Assembly: GCF_002099195.1 (NCBI RefSeq)
Contig: NZ_NBYX01000014.1
Coordinates: 1-64,000 of the forward strand
Source: Burkholderia puraquae
GTDB taxonomy: Bacteria > Pseudomonadota > Gammaproteobacteria > Burkholderiales > Burkholderiaceae
Direction of reading: 5' to 3'
DNA length: 64,000 nucleotides
Within the stretch, counting starts at the first letter, position 1; each line of letters opens with the position of its first letter. The notes beneath the pieces are model-generated. The model was not told the DNA's origin, did no database searches, and worked only from the letters and a program-made list of their open reading frames with translations. This document shows positions 8,345 through 17,264 of the stretch, one piece after another. The position numbers and the translations under genes were made by a program.

Positions 8345-9229
8345 ATGCGCAACCTGAACGAAGACACGATTACGCAGGCGGTAATTGCTTCGCTAGGCGG
8401 CTGTCGTGACGATCGGCTACTCACCATAATGACGAGCCTCGTTCAGCATCTGCATTCGTTCGCACGTGACGCGAACCTGACCGAAGCCGAATGGCAGGCG
8501 GCGATTGAGTTCCTGACGGCGGTGGGTCACATCACCGACGACAAGCGTCAGGAGTTTATCTTGTTGTCCGACATACTCGGTCTGTCGACCCTCGTCACCG
8601 CGCAAAACCATGCGAAGCCGGAAGGATGCACCGAAGCGACCGTGTTTGGGCCTTTCTACGTTGAAGGCAGCCCCGTGTACGACAAGTTCGACGACATCTC
8701 GAACGGCGCGAGCGGTGAACCGTGTTTCGTCAGCGGGCACGTGCGCGCACTCGATGGTACGCCGGTCGCGAATGCGCTGCTCGAAGTCTGGCAGGCGGAT
8801 CAGGACGGGCATTACGACGTGCAACTATCGGCTGGAGATGGTGACCGCGCCGCGCATCGCGCACGTGGTCGGCTGCATACGGATGCTGGCGGGCGCTTCG
8901 CGTTTCGTTCGATCCTCGCCGAGTCGTATCCAATCCCGCACGACGGCCCGGTGGGTGCGCTCCTGGCCGCGCTCGGCCGTCATCCGTGGCGGCCCGCGCA
9001 CTTGCATTTCATGATTCAGGCTACTGGCTATGAACGCCTGATCACGCATGTTTTCCGCGATGGCGACCGCTATCTCGATTCGGACGCGGTGTTCGGCGTT
9101 CGCTCGACGCTCATCGCCGATTGGGTTAGGCACACACCTGGCACGGCGCCTGACGGTTCACGCGTCGACATACCGTATTACACGCTCGACTTTGATTTCA
9201 TCCTGAACGCGGTGGGGGGCGACGCATGA
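8345..9229 (+). CDS. Intradiol ring-cleavage dioxygenase, hydroxyquinol 1,2-dioxygenase type
   Basis: A 294-residue non-haem Fe(III) dioxygenase with the N-terminal helical dimerisation domain and the catalytic beta-sandwich. Candidate iron ligands are Tyr157 (GHYD), Tyr195 (ESYPIP), His219 and His221 (RPAHLHF). The Tyr-His-His spacing matches that known for hydroxyquinol 1,2-dioxygenases. It should open 1,2,4-trihydroxybenzene between C1 and C2 to maleylacetate. The maleylacetate reductase two genes downstream supports hydroxyquinol over catechol. A GGAGA ribosome site precedes 8345, and its stop overlaps the next start (ATGA), so it is in an operon. Confidence 0.92.
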   Translation: MRNLNEDTITQAVIASLGGCRDDRLLTIMTSLVQHLHSFARDANLTEAEWQAAIEFLTAVGHITDDKRQEFILLSDILGLSTLVTAQNHAKPEGCTEATVFGPFYVEGSPVYDKFDDISNGASGEPCFVSGHVRALDGTPVANALLEVWQADQDGHYDVQLSAGDGDRAAHRARGRLHTDAGGRFAFRSILAESYPIPHDGPVGALLAALGRHPWRPAHLHFMIQATGYERLITHVFRDGDRYLDSDAVFGVRSTLIADWVRHTPGTAPDGSRVDIPYYTLDFDFILNAVGGDA

Positions 9230-9528
9230 TCCGGCACATCGTGATGTGGAAGGTGGCAGGTGAAACTGATCGGGAGCGAAGTCACGCGAGAGCGAGCGTG
9301 AAGGCTGCGTTCGAGGGGTTACGCGGCCGCATCCCGGGAATGACGTACCTGGAAGTGGGTGCCGATTTCAGCGAAGCCGACTACGCGTGCGATCTGGTGC
9401 TCGTCGCTGAATTTGATTCGCACGCAGCGCTTGATGGCTATACGACGCATCCCGAGCACATGCGCGTTCGAGATGAACTCGCGGGTTTGCGCATAGCGCG
9501 TCATCAGGTCGATTACGTCGTGCAATGA
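9226..9528 (+). CDS. Dabb-domain (stress-responsive A/B barrel) protein
   Basis: A 100-residue ferredoxin-like dimeric barrel protein. The start IRHIVMWKV and the later CDLVLVAEFDSHAALDGYTTHPEH are characteristic of Dabb proteins. Its ATG overlaps the dioxygenase stop codon by four bases and the maleylacetate reductase begins 11 bases after it, so the three genes are translationally coupled. Small Dabb proteins are common in aromatic-degradation operons, where some act as cyclases or muconolactone-isomerase-like enzymes. The role here is unknown. Confidence 0.85.
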   Translation: MIRHIVMWKVAGETDRERSHARASVKAAFEGLRGRIPGMTYLEVGADFSEADYACDLVLVAEFDSHAALDGYTTHPEHMRVRDELAGLRIARHQVDYVVQ

Positions 9529-9538
9529 CGGAGGCAGC

Positions 9539-10618
9539 ATGCAGAGCAAAGCGGATTTCATCTATCAGGCTCGTCCTGCTCGCGTGATATTCGGTGCGGG
9601 TAGCCTGCATCATCTGGAACGCGAGGTTGTGGAACTTGGCGCCGAACGGGCGATCGTGCTGTGCACACCGGAACAGCGCGCGCTCGCGCAAGATGTCATC
9701 GACCGTCTCGGCTCGCGAGGGGCAGGAATCTACGACCGTGCCACGATGCATGTCCCGCTGGAGATCGCTCGCGACGCGCGCGCATTTGCGAGCTCGTGCG
9801 GTGCGGACTGCGCAATCGCGATTGGCGGCGGCTCGACGGTCGGGCTCGGCAAGGCAATTGCGCTTGAAAGCAGCTTGCCGATCCTCGCGATTCCGACGAC
9901 CTATGCGGGCAGCGAAATGACGCCAATCTACGGCGTGACCGACGGCGGTATCAAACGCACAGGCACGGATATGCGCGTGCTGCCGAAGACTGTGATCTAC
10001 GACCCCGAACTGACCGTGACGTTGCCCGTCGAGCTGTCGGTGGCGAGTGGGATCAATGCGATCGCGCACGCGGCCGAAGGGCTGTACGCGAACAACGCCA
10101 ATCCGGTGATGAGCCTGATCGCGGAAGAGGGTATCCGCGCGCTGGCGAAGGGGCTGCCGGGCGTGCGGCGTGACGGGGGCGACCTGCGGGCGCGCAGTGA
10201 CGCGCTGTACGGTGCATGGCTGTGCGGGATGGTGCTCGGCAATGTCGGCATGGCGCTTCATCACAAGCTGTGCCACACGCTCGGCGGTAGCTTCAACCTG
10301 CCGCATGCGCAGACGCATACCGTCGTGCTACCGCATGCGCTTGCGTACAACGCGGCCCATGCGCCCGACGCGATGCGCCGCATCGCACGTGCGATTGGTG
10401 CGGACGATGCCGCGCGTGGCCTCTACGATCTTGCGCGCGACAATGGCGCACCAGTCGCGCTGAAGGTGCTTGGGATGAAAGAGACCGATCTCGATCGCGC
10501 CGCCGACCTCGCCGTCGCGAATCCGTACTGGAACCCGCGGCCTGTCGAGCGCGAAGCACTGCGGGTGCTTCTGCAATACGCATTCGAAGGCGCGCCGCCT
10601 CGCATATACAAGACCTGA
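9539..10618 (+). CDS. Maleylacetate reductase
   Basis: A 359-residue iron-containing-alcohol-dehydrogenase-superfamily enzyme. The nucleotide-binding segment AIAIGGGSTVGLGKAIAL lies near residues 95-115, followed by PTTYAGSEMTPIYGVT, which is typical of maleylacetate reductases. It reduces maleylacetate to 3-oxoadipate with NAD(P)H, the step after hydroxyquinol cleavage. The GGAGG ribosome site and tight spacing place it in the dioxygenase-Dabb operon. Product enters the 3-oxoadipate route, whose later genes are not in this window. Confidence 0.92.
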   Translation: MQSKADFIYQARPARVIFGAGSLHHLEREVVELGAERAIVLCTPEQRALAQDVIDRLGSRGAGIYDRATMHVPLEIARDARAFASSCGADCAIAIGGGSTVGLGKAIALESSLPILAIPTTYAGSEMTPIYGVTDGGIKRTGTDMRVLPKTVIYDPELTVTLPVELSVASGINAIAHAAEGLYANNANPVMSLIAEEGIRALAKGLPGVRRDGGDLRARSDALYGAWLCGMVLGNVGMALHHKLCHTLGGSFNLPHAQTHTVVLPHALAYNAAHAPDAMRRIARAIGADDAARGLYDLARDNGAPVALKVLGMKETDLDRAADLAVANPYWNPRPVEREALRVLLQYAFEGAPPRIYKT

Positions 10619-11029
10619 GCTGATACGCCGACCTGGCACACGAGCAAGGAAATAATCACCGCATTCGTGAATAATTTTGAAAAATAAGGTATCCGAATTA
10701 TCTGTTTTGAAATGAAAAATGGATCAGCTTGCGAACGCTCCCTCAATACTGGCGTTTCAAGCGGATGACGAAGTACATCGACGGGGTTTGCCGGTGCCCC
10801 AACAGCCGCGCTCAGTGCAGATCAACGGAGTGTTGGTTCCGGAAGGCACGTAAGGCACGTGGGACAACGTAGATCACCGCACACAGGCTGTCTTCTCGCC
10901 AACGCGTTCGCCGGTTCCGCATGACCTGCTGACGGCGGGACGCGCCAGAGCTGCCGTCAAATTTCCCATTCTGACGGTTCGCGAGCATGACACCGACGTG
11001 AGAAAACTCAATGAATGGAGACGAGCGAA
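10619..11029. other. Intergenic region after maleylacetate reductase
   Basis: About 410 bases without a recognised gene. Its first third is unusually AT-rich (10660-10720) and is a likely promoter zone for the MFS gene. A 44-codon frame (10719-10853, ending VQINGVLVPEGT) and a same-sense continuation read like protein sequence, so a decayed gene is possible, but I do not recognise the family. A short direct repeat AAGGCACGT occurs at about 10842-10860. Confidence 0.35.
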
Positions 11030-12283
11030 ATGAAAAATGGGCTAAATCCTGACTGGGATACCGCATACGAATGGAAGATCGTGGCACTGCTGTCGCTCGG
11101 CTTCGGACTGGTCGGCATTGATCGGTTCATGATCATGCCACTCTTTCCAGTGATGATGCGTGACCTGCATCTCGATTACCAGGATCTTGGGCACATTACT
11201 GCCGCGTTGTCCATCGCGTGGGGCTTGTCCGCGATGTTTGCCGGAAATCTGTCGGATCGCTTCGGACATCGTAAAGTCATCATTCCCGCGATGCTTGCAT
11301 TTTCGGTTCTGGCATGTGCGAGCGGTCTCGCCTGGGGTGTCGGCAGCCTGATGCTTATTCGCGCGGCGATGGGCTTTGCCGAGGGCGCCTATACGCCCCC
11401 GAGCATTACAGCGACGCTTGATGCATCGAAACCTACTCGGCACGGGCTCAACATTGGGATTCAGCAAGCAGCGCTGCCGCTTCTCGGACTCGGCATCGCG
11501 CCGATCTTCGTCACCCAGCTTCTCAATTTCATTCCGTGGCACTGGATCTTCGCGATAGTCGCCTTACCGGGGCTCGTACTGTCCGTGCTGACCTGGAAGA
11601 TCCTGCGCAATACCAGCGCGACCGCCGCCGCGGAGCATACGGAAATCCATGACGCGGCGAGCCACCGGTGGCATGAGGTGCTGCGTTACCGCAATGTGCC
11701 ACTCAACATCGTCGGGATGCTCTGCTGGCTGACTTGTCTGATTGTGCTGAGCGCGTTGATGCCGAATTATCTTACCGACTATCTACACATGACTCTTGAA
11801 CAGATGGGATTCGTGTTGTCGGCAATCGGCTTGGGCGGCACCCTAGGCGGACTAATCATGCCGGCGTTGTCGGATCGGCTCGGCCGAAAGCCCGTGATGG
11901 TCATCTCGGTAGTCGGCGCATTCGTGGCGTTGTGGGCGTTGGCGCGAACCGGTGCGGATCCGACACGGTTGTTCCTTTGGCTGTTGGCAACGATCTTCTT
12001 CGTCTTCAGCTTGATTACGCTGACGGTCGGCCCGATTAGCGCGGAGGCAGTCCCCGCAAAGCTGATGACAACAGCATCCGGCCTTGTCATCGGCGTTGGT
12101 GAGGTGTTCGGTGGCGGCGTAGCCCCATCGGTAGCAGGTTATGTCGCGAAGCATTTCGGCATCCAGCACATTATGCAACTCGGCATGGGTGCGCTGATGG
12201 TCGGACTCGCTATTGCACTGTCGTTAAGAGAAACAGCACCTGTGCGGCTTGCGCAGCAAGGTACCGTTTCCACGGTGCCGTGA
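11030..12283 (+). CDS. MFS transporter, aromatic-acid type
   Basis: A 417-residue major facilitator protein with 12 predicted membrane segments. The loop GNLSDRFGHRKV near residues 70-81 matches the conserved MFS loop 2-3 motif, and a repeat, PALSDRLGRKPV, appears in the second half. ATG 11030 is preferred because GGAG lies nine bases before it; 11015 is an in-frame alternative. Located between ring-cleavage genes and a porin, it probably takes up the aromatic substrate by proton symport (inference). The substrate is not evident. Confidence 0.85.
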   Translation: MKNGLNPDWDTAYEWKIVALLSLGFGLVGIDRFMIMPLFPVMMRDLHLDYQDLGHITAALSIAWGLSAMFAGNLSDRFGHRKVIIPAMLAFSVLACASGLAWGVGSLMLIRAAMGFAEGAYTPPSITATLDASKPTRHGLNIGIQQAALPLLGLGIAPIFVTQLLNFIPWHWIFAIVALPGLVLSVLTWKILRNTSATAAAEHTEIHDAASHRWHEVLRYRNVPLNIVGMLCWLTCLIVLSALMPNYLTDYLHMTLEQMGFVLSAIGLGGTLGGLIMPALSDRLGRKPVMVISVVGAFVALWALARTGADPTRLFLWLLATIFFVFSLITLTVGPISAEAVPAKLMTTASGLVIGVGEVFGGGVAPSVAGYVAKHFGIQHIMQLGMGALMVGLAIALSLRETAPVRLAQQGTVSTVP

Positions 12284-12689
12284 CCCCATGAACTGCAGAC
12301 CCCGCCGTATTCATAGGAACTTCTCTGCTACGGTTTCATCGTGGTATCGAGATACTTGCCTCGCTTAATGAGCCATGTGGCCGGCATCTCTTCTCATGTT
12401 TTGGCGAGGCGGGGTGTAGCTTGGGCGGCCCCGTTCGAACATGGAAAGTCGATCTTGAAGAGTACCCGTAAGTCAGAGCGAGAGATTGGTTAAGGCACAA
12501 GAGCGATGACGGGACATGTTTTGAGACGTCCACTTGGCAAGCCCTGGTTCATGTCCCACGCCGAATCGTAACGGTCTTCCCGGCATCGGAACAGCGATCG
12601 AGAATTCGATGTCGATATTCAAGACAATTATTTCGTAGTCCATATGTAAGTGAAAATTCGCACGATCATGTGCGTGAAAGGAGTGAGCA
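12284..12689. other. Intergenic region with no supported gene
   Basis: About 400 bases between the MFS transporter and the SnoaL-like gene. No protein family or hairpin terminator is evident. Minus-strand frames here do not resemble known proteins. The last 100 bases are AT-rich and probably carry the promoter of the next gene, whose start is preceded by AAAGGAGTGAG. Confidence 0.4.
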
Positions 12690-13139
12690 ATGGAAATAAA
12701 ATCGATGAATGACGAACAGAGGAAGGCCGTAGCCATCGAGTACTTCAGGCGGCTCGATCGCGGTGAAAATTTCCTCGAGTTGTTCGATGAACATGCAGAA
12801 GTGTACTTCCCGAAATGGGGCCTCGCGCGAGGCAAGCCGGAGATCGAGCAGTTGTTTTCCGATCTCATGGCGATTATCGACAGCGTGGCGCACGAAACCT
12901 CGTACTTGAATTTCGTCCAGCAGGGCGATCTCGTGTGCGTCGAGGGGCTTTCGAGCGGCAAGCTGAAAAGCGGTGCTCAGTGGCGGGCCGGCGCCACGCA
13001 TGCCGGCCGTTGGTGCGACGTATTCGAGATTCGCGACTTCCGGATCCATCGCTGTCACATCTATCTGGATCCGGACTATGCAGGCGCGGACACGGGCCGA
13101 TACCCGTGGCTCGAGGCCGAACACATGCGTCGGTATTGA
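12690..13139 (+). CDS. SnoaL-like / NTF2-fold protein
   Basis: A 149-residue single-domain protein of the cone-shaped NTF2-like fold. It has an N-terminal helix pair (EYFRRLDRGENFLELFDEHAEVYFP), a LARGKPEIEQLF segment and the C-terminal FEIRDFRIHRCHIYLDPDYAG strand region. Members are isomerases, cyclases, dehydratases or ring-hydroxylation beta-like subunits. In this neighbourhood it may act on a catabolic intermediate, but no catalytic residue can be named with confidence. A GGAG ribosome site lies seven bases upstream. Confidence 0.8.
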   Translation: MEIKSMNDEQRKAVAIEYFRRLDRGENFLELFDEHAEVYFPKWGLARGKPEIEQLFSDLMAIIDSVAHETSYLNFVQQGDLVCVEGLSSGKLKSGAQWRAGATHAGRWCDVFEIRDFRIHRCHIYLDPDYAGADTGRYPWLEAEHMRRY

Positions 13140-13292
13140 GGCGATGCCGGCGGAGATGTCCTGCCGCCGGTCATGCACGCAAGAAGGCTCGCCGGTAAAG
13201 AAGGCGAATTGTGGCAAATCGCGCGGCGATCCCGCGCGGGGACGATAACAAAAAGATTGCCGCACTTCGTGCGGTGGGTAACGGAGACAACA

Positions 13293-14372
13293 ATGTCAGT
13301 GAAAAGGAAGGGTGGGCTGGGACTCGTCGGCTGCCTACTGGCAACCGCTGCGTGCGGACCCGCGCATGCCCAGAGCAGCGTCACGCTGTTCGGCGTGATC
13401 GATGTCGCAGTTCTGTATACCAACAAGACGCTCGATCCCGTCACCGGCTTGAATGCCGGGAAACAAATTTCGATGATTGACGGGGGAGGCTACTATTCTC
13501 AGTTCGGTCTGACTGGGGTGGAGGACCTGGGCGGCGGTGTCCACGCGAAATTCCGGCTACAGAGCGGGATCAGCGCGACGAATGGCGAGCTACTCCACTG
13601 CAACGGAAACCTGTTCGGTTGCGAGGCATGGGTATCGCTTGCCAGCTCTGTTGGCGAACTCAAGATGGGCTTGCAGTTCTCCCCATTTTTTCTTGCCGTA
13701 TACGATGCCGATCCACGAAGTCTTTCTCTATTCGGCAGCCAAGCGATCCACTATGTTGATAGCGTGTTCGCGACTGGCGTCTTCAACCCAAACTCGGTGT
13801 CGTACACTAGCCCCACGATTGCCGGATTCAACGTGAGCGCATTGATCGCATTTGGCGGGACGCCCGGCGACTTCAGCGCGGGCCGGCAATATTCCGCGAG
13901 CGTTCGTTACCACCTTGGCAGTCTCACACTGAACGCGGCGCTCTACAGCGGGAATGCCGGCGGAGCGAGTAGCACGCCGATTCCGACCAATGTCGAATTT
14001 GATGGGCGCATGCTCGGCGTCGGGTACCAATTCGGCTCGCTCACCGCGAAAGCATCGTTCGTGAATTACAAGGTTTCTGGTTCATTCAATAATCATGTCT
14101 ATGGCGGCGGGGTCGACTGGTTTGTGTTGCCGACGCTTGATGTCAACGGCGGCATATGGCTGACGAGCGACCGCAATCACACCACTAACCATTCTATTCT
14201 TGCCGCAATTGGTACGGATTACTTTTTATCTAAATCGACAGCGCTTTACGCACAGGCCGGAATAGTAAATAACCACGAAGCAATGAATACCGGCTTGTCG
14301 ATGATCGGTGCGCTTTACGAAGGACGAGGCACGTCGTTCGGCGGTGTGCTGGGCATTCGAAAATCTTTCTAA
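13293..14372 (+). CDS. Gram-negative porin (trimeric, OmpC-like betaproteobacterial type)
   Basis: A 359-residue outer-membrane porin. A signal peptide (LVGCLLATAACGPAHA) is followed by QSSVTLFGVIDVAVLYTN, the signature start of Burkholderia porins, and it ends in RKSF with the terminal Phe required for outer-membrane assembly. ATG 13293 is chosen because GGAGACAACA precedes it and it begins the signal peptide; the open frame extends upstream to 13173. It would admit small solutes, here plausibly the aromatic substrate or its acidic products. Some strands seem shorter than in classical 370-390-residue porins. Confidence 0.9.
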   Translation: MSVKRKGGLGLVGCLLATAACGPAHAQSSVTLFGVIDVAVLYTNKTLDPVTGLNAGKQISMIDGGGYYSQFGLTGVEDLGGGVHAKFRLQSGISATNGELLHCNGNLFGCEAWVSLASSVGELKMGLQFSPFFLAVYDADPRSLSLFGSQAIHYVDSVFATGVFNPNSVSYTSPTIAGFNVSALIAFGGTPGDFSAGRQYSASVRYHLGSLTLNAALYSGNAGGASSTPIPTNVEFDGRMLGVGYQFGSLTAKASFVNYKVSGSFNNHVYGGGVDWFVLPTLDVNGGIWLTSDRNHTTNHSILAAIGTDYFLSKSTALYAQAGIVNNHEAMNTGLSMIGALYEGRGTSFGGVLGIRKSF

Positions 14373-14439
14373 ACGCACTCCAGGTGGCGCTGCGGTTCCT
14401 TCGAATGGCGCGTCGTCTGACCGAATGTGGAAAAAAGCA

Positions 14440-14799
14440 ATGATGAAACTCAACGGGAATCTGAAGGTGCTGATGGCTGCGCTCGCGCTTGTCGCCGTGA
14501 CAAGCGCGCACGCAACCGGCGACCAGGCCGCGAGCACTGTGGCAACTGGATCGGTCGGCGTTGCGGACAAGAAAGTGACGAAAGCAGAGAATCTGAGGCT
14601 GCAGAAGGGCGTGATCAGGGCGCTATCTGGTACGAGGGGATTGAACGCGACGAATATAGCCGTCATCGCGCGCCGTGGGGAGATCACGCTGCGTGGCTCG
14701 GTCGTGGACTCGAGGCAGGCGGAGGTAGCGACGGCCGTTGCCAGTTCGGTGAGCGGCGTCTCAGCCGTCAAGAACGATCTAATGATTCGGCCGGAATGA
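14440..14799 (+). CDS. BON-domain periplasmic protein
   Basis: A 119-residue exported protein. A signal peptide (NLKVLMAALALVAVTSAHA) is followed by one BON domain: LRLQKGVIRALSGTRGLNATNIAV, RRGEITLRGSV and the closing SSVSGVSAVKNDL. BON domains bind phospholipid or attach to the envelope and occur in osmotic-stress proteins such as OsmY. The start is taken at 14440 (MMK) because it begins the signal peptide; no strong ribosome site is visible. It lies 67 bases after the porin. Confidence 0.78.
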   Translation: MMKLNGNLKVLMAALALVAVTSAHATGDQAASTVATGSVGVADKKVTKAENLRLQKGVIRALSGTRGLNATNIAVIARRGEITLRGSVVDSRQAEVATAVASSVSGVSAVKNDLMIRPE

Positions 14800-15248
14800 G
14801 CCGTACGTCGTCGAGCGGTGTGGCTCCGCGAGGACGCACATTCACGTCGGCAATAGATGGCATATGCAACCGTGACATTCTCCGCTTGCTGATCCTCTCG
14901 AATCCGAGAGGATGGTTGTCACTTTTGTCGATTCCACACCACGATCCGAGCGTGCATAGTGGAAGCAACACCCGCATTGGTCATGAGCCATGCACGCTAT
15001 TCTGAATCGTTTTGAATCAATGGTTGCGGCCAGCAATACAGACGTGGTCGCTCACTTGTCAGTCGGGTGACCAGCGTGCGGGCCCGAACCGCTACGACGG
15101 CTTCGTCGTCGCTTCTCTGCCAGAACTTGCGATTTGATCGGAGGATCAAGACGGTAGGAGTTCTGCGGGGGAGGCGTGGTTCCATCAATCATCCTGACCG
15201 GCATATCTGCACGATCGGTTAGGGCCACTTCATTGCGAAGGAAGAGCC
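14800..15248. other. Intergenic region with orphan promoter and a gene stub
   Basis: About 450 bases. It holds copy C of the 70-bp promoter element (14899-14965) followed by an 11-codon ORF (14983-15015, starting MSHARYSESF) that stops at once, as if the original gene had been lost. A minus-strand frame at 15052-15258 reads smoothly (RADMPVRMIDGTTPPPQNSY) but I do not recognise it. The following QOR gene starts at 15249. Confidence 0.5.
14899..14965 (+). promoter_or_regulatory. 70-bp LysR-type promoter element, copy C (orphan)
   Basis: It shares CGAAT-N3-GAGAGGA-N-GGTT, TTTGTCGATTCCACA and CGAGCGTGCATAGTG with the copies before fdhF (27345-27418) and pirin (29543-29609). It includes its own TCCTCTCG-AATC-CGAGAGGA palindrome (14893-14912). 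A CATAGT -10-like hexamer is at about 14955-14960. No intact gene starts within the 20-60 bases seen for the other copies. Confidence 0.65.
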
Positions 15249-16235
15249 TTGAAAGCATATGTGATCGACCGTAGCGGCGGACCGGAAGTCCTGCAACTCC
15301 GTGACATCCCGTCCGTTCCGCCGAACGCGGATGAAGTTCGTATTCGGGTCCGTGCGTTTGGCCTCAATCGTGTCGAGACCTATCTACGTGCGGGCAAGAT
15401 GGGGCCTGTCGACGGCACGCGCGTACCCGGCGTCGAGGCAGTCGGGGAAATCCTCGAGGATCCGTCCGGTACGTTCCGGGTTGGCCAGCGCGTCGCAACC
15501 GTAATGGGCGGCTTGCAGTTTAGTCGCCGCGGCACCTATGCCGAAGAAGTGACGGTGTTGCGTACCAACGTGATCGACCTCGGCGGCACCGCACTGTCAT
15601 GGGAAGAGCTCGCGGCACTGCCGCTGGCCTATCTGACGATCTGGGGTGCGCTGAGTCGCAGCCTGGAAATCGAGTCGGGACAGATGATTCTCGTGCGCGG
15701 TGCCACGTCGACAATTGGGCTGGCGGCCGTCACCTACGCGAAAGCCCGAGATCTGCACGTGATTGCGACGACACGCTCGAAAGATCGCGTCGAACAGCTT
15801 CACATTGCCGGCGCAGATAGTGTGATTGTCGACAGCGGGACCATTTCCAGCGAGGTGCTCCGGCTCCATCCCGAAGGGATTGATGCGGTATTAGAAGTGG
15901 TCGGTGCGTCAACGCTGCGTGATACGGCAAGGACATTGAAACCCTTCGGCGCAGTCACCGTGATCGGGATGCTTGGCGGTCCGCCGGTTCTCGAAAAATT
16001 GAATCTGATGGCTGATCTGCCACCGGCTGTTCGGCTTGCCTTCTTTCCAGCGCAATTGCTTGGCTCGGCGGCGCTCCCGCTGACACATTCACCACTGCGC
16101 TCGATCGTCAACGACGTCGCCGGGGCTCACTGGCCGTCGCATCTTCAACATACGTTCGCGTTCGATGAAGTACGCGAAGCGCACGAGTGGATCGACAGCA
16201 ATCGTGCACACGGAAAGCTGGTGGTGCGAGTTTGA
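15249..16235 (+). CDS. Zinc-less alcohol dehydrogenase / NADPH:quinone oxidoreductase family
   Basis: A 328-residue medium-chain dehydrogenase of the QOR type. The GroES-like N-half starts KAYVIDRSGGPEVLQLRDIP. The Rossmann half has LVRGATSTIGLAAVTYAK (about 148-165), where the usual GAAGGVG loop is changed to GATSTIG. No catalytic or structural zinc cysteines are seen. The start is a TTG at 15249 with AAGGAAG nine bases upstream. QORs reduce quinones with NADPH. Beside a hydroxyquinol pathway it may reduce hydroxybenzoquinone, but reduction of an enone or alkenal is equally possible. Confidence 0.82.
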   Translation: MKAYVIDRSGGPEVLQLRDIPSVPPNADEVRIRVRAFGLNRVETYLRAGKMGPVDGTRVPGVEAVGEILEDPSGTFRVGQRVATVMGGLQFSRRGTYAEEVTVLRTNVIDLGGTALSWEELAALPLAYLTIWGALSRSLEIESGQMILVRGATSTIGLAAVTYAKARDLHVIATTRSKDRVEQLHIAGADSVIVDSGTISSEVLRLHPEGIDAVLEVVGASTLRDTARTLKPFGAVTVIGMLGGPPVLEKLNLMADLPPAVRLAFFPAQLLGSAALPLTHSPLRSIVNDVAGAHWPSHLQHTFAFDEVREAHEWIDSNRAHGKLVVRV

Positions 16236-16322
16236 GTCAGGCGCGAACATTCCGAAAGCCGGATGTCGCCATCCGCTAGTTTCGATAGGCAGCGAGCGCT
16301 GCATTAACGCAGGAGATGAAAA

Positions 16323-17087
16323 ATGGGTAACGAACAATTCGACTATTCCGGCAAGACAGTCCTGATCACGGGAGCGGCGTCGGGTATCGGCCGGGCCACC
16401 GCGCTGGCGTTTGCCGAGCGCGGCGCTCGGCTTGTGATCGGTGATGTGGGGCAAGGTGCCAACGAAACCGTCGAGCAAATCCACGCCTTGGGTGGCGAAG
16501 CGATCTTCGTGAAGACGGATGTCAGCAACGCCGAAGCGGTGCGTGCGCTGGTGGCGACGGCGGTCGAGACTTACGGGAAGATCGACGCCGCATTCAACAA
16601 TGCGGGGATCTTGCCGCGAACGGCGCCTTTCGCCGACATGACGGAAGAAGATTTTGACCGGGTGATCGCCGTCGATCTCAAGGGCGTGTTCCTGTGCATC
16701 AAACACGAGATCGACGCCATGCTCAAGACGGGCGGCGGCGCCATCGTGAACACGGCCTCGGTGGCGGGGGTAATCGCTGATCCAGGGATGGCGCCCTATG
16801 CGGCAGCGAAACACGGGGTGATTGGTCTGACGAAGGCCGCCGCTCTCGACTACGCAACCAAGGGAATCCGCGTGAATGCATTGGCGCCGGGTTTGATCCG
16901 CACGCCGATGACGGACCGTTGGCTGAGCGATCCGGCTATGACACAGACCCTGATGGCGAGTAGCCCGATGGGCCGTGCGGCGGAACCTGAGGAGATGGCG
17001 GGTGTGGTGCTTTTCCTTTGTTCTCCCGCAGCGTCATTCGTCACTGGTGCGGTTTGGCTCGCCGATGGCGGCATGACTGCACATTAA
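16323..17087 (+). CDS. Short-chain dehydrogenase/reductase (SDR)
   Basis: A 254-residue classical SDR. The NAD(P)-binding motif TGAASGIG is at about residues 18-25, NNAG at about 96-99 and the catalytic Ser-Tyr-Lys set is visible as NTAS, then PYAAAKHG (YxxxK). The C-terminal FVTGAVWLADGGMTAH is typical. An AGGAG ribosome site lies seven bases before 16323. It would oxidise or reduce a hydroxy/keto group of a pathway intermediate; the substrate is unknown. It follows the QOR gene by 87 bases. Confidence 0.87.
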   Translation: MGNEQFDYSGKTVLITGAASGIGRATALAFAERGARLVIGDVGQGANETVEQIHALGGEAIFVKTDVSNAEAVRALVATAVETYGKIDAAFNNAGILPRTAPFADMTEEDFDRVIAVDLKGVFLCIKHEIDAMLKTGGGAIVNTASVAGVIADPGMAPYAAAKHGVIGLTKAAALDYATKGIRVNALAPGLIRTPMTDRWLSDPAMTQTLMASSPMGRAAEPEEMAGVVLFLCSPAASFVTGAVWLADGGMTAH

Positions 17088-17264
17088 TCCACGACATTCA
17101 CACGCATATTGCGTGCGAAGCAGGCCGTCGCGATACGTAGGATCGCGAATATTGGTGGCGGGACGTCGCAGACGTCGGCACGACCCCGTCGCCTCCAGGA
17201 AGTTCCTCGCCCTGATGGAATCCGTATCGGGATACGAGGAACGTCCGTTACTTTGAGAGCAATC

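Noticed and set aside
10719..10853. 44-codon ORF between maleylacetate reductase and MFS
   Set aside because: Reads like protein but has no recognisable family and no clear ribosome site; left as a note in the intergenic entry.
12473..12961. 162-codon minus-strand frame before and over the SnoaL-like gene
   Set aside because: Overlaps the SnoaL-like gene antisense and shows no recognisable family, though the MDYEIIVLNIDIEF stretch looked protein-like at first.
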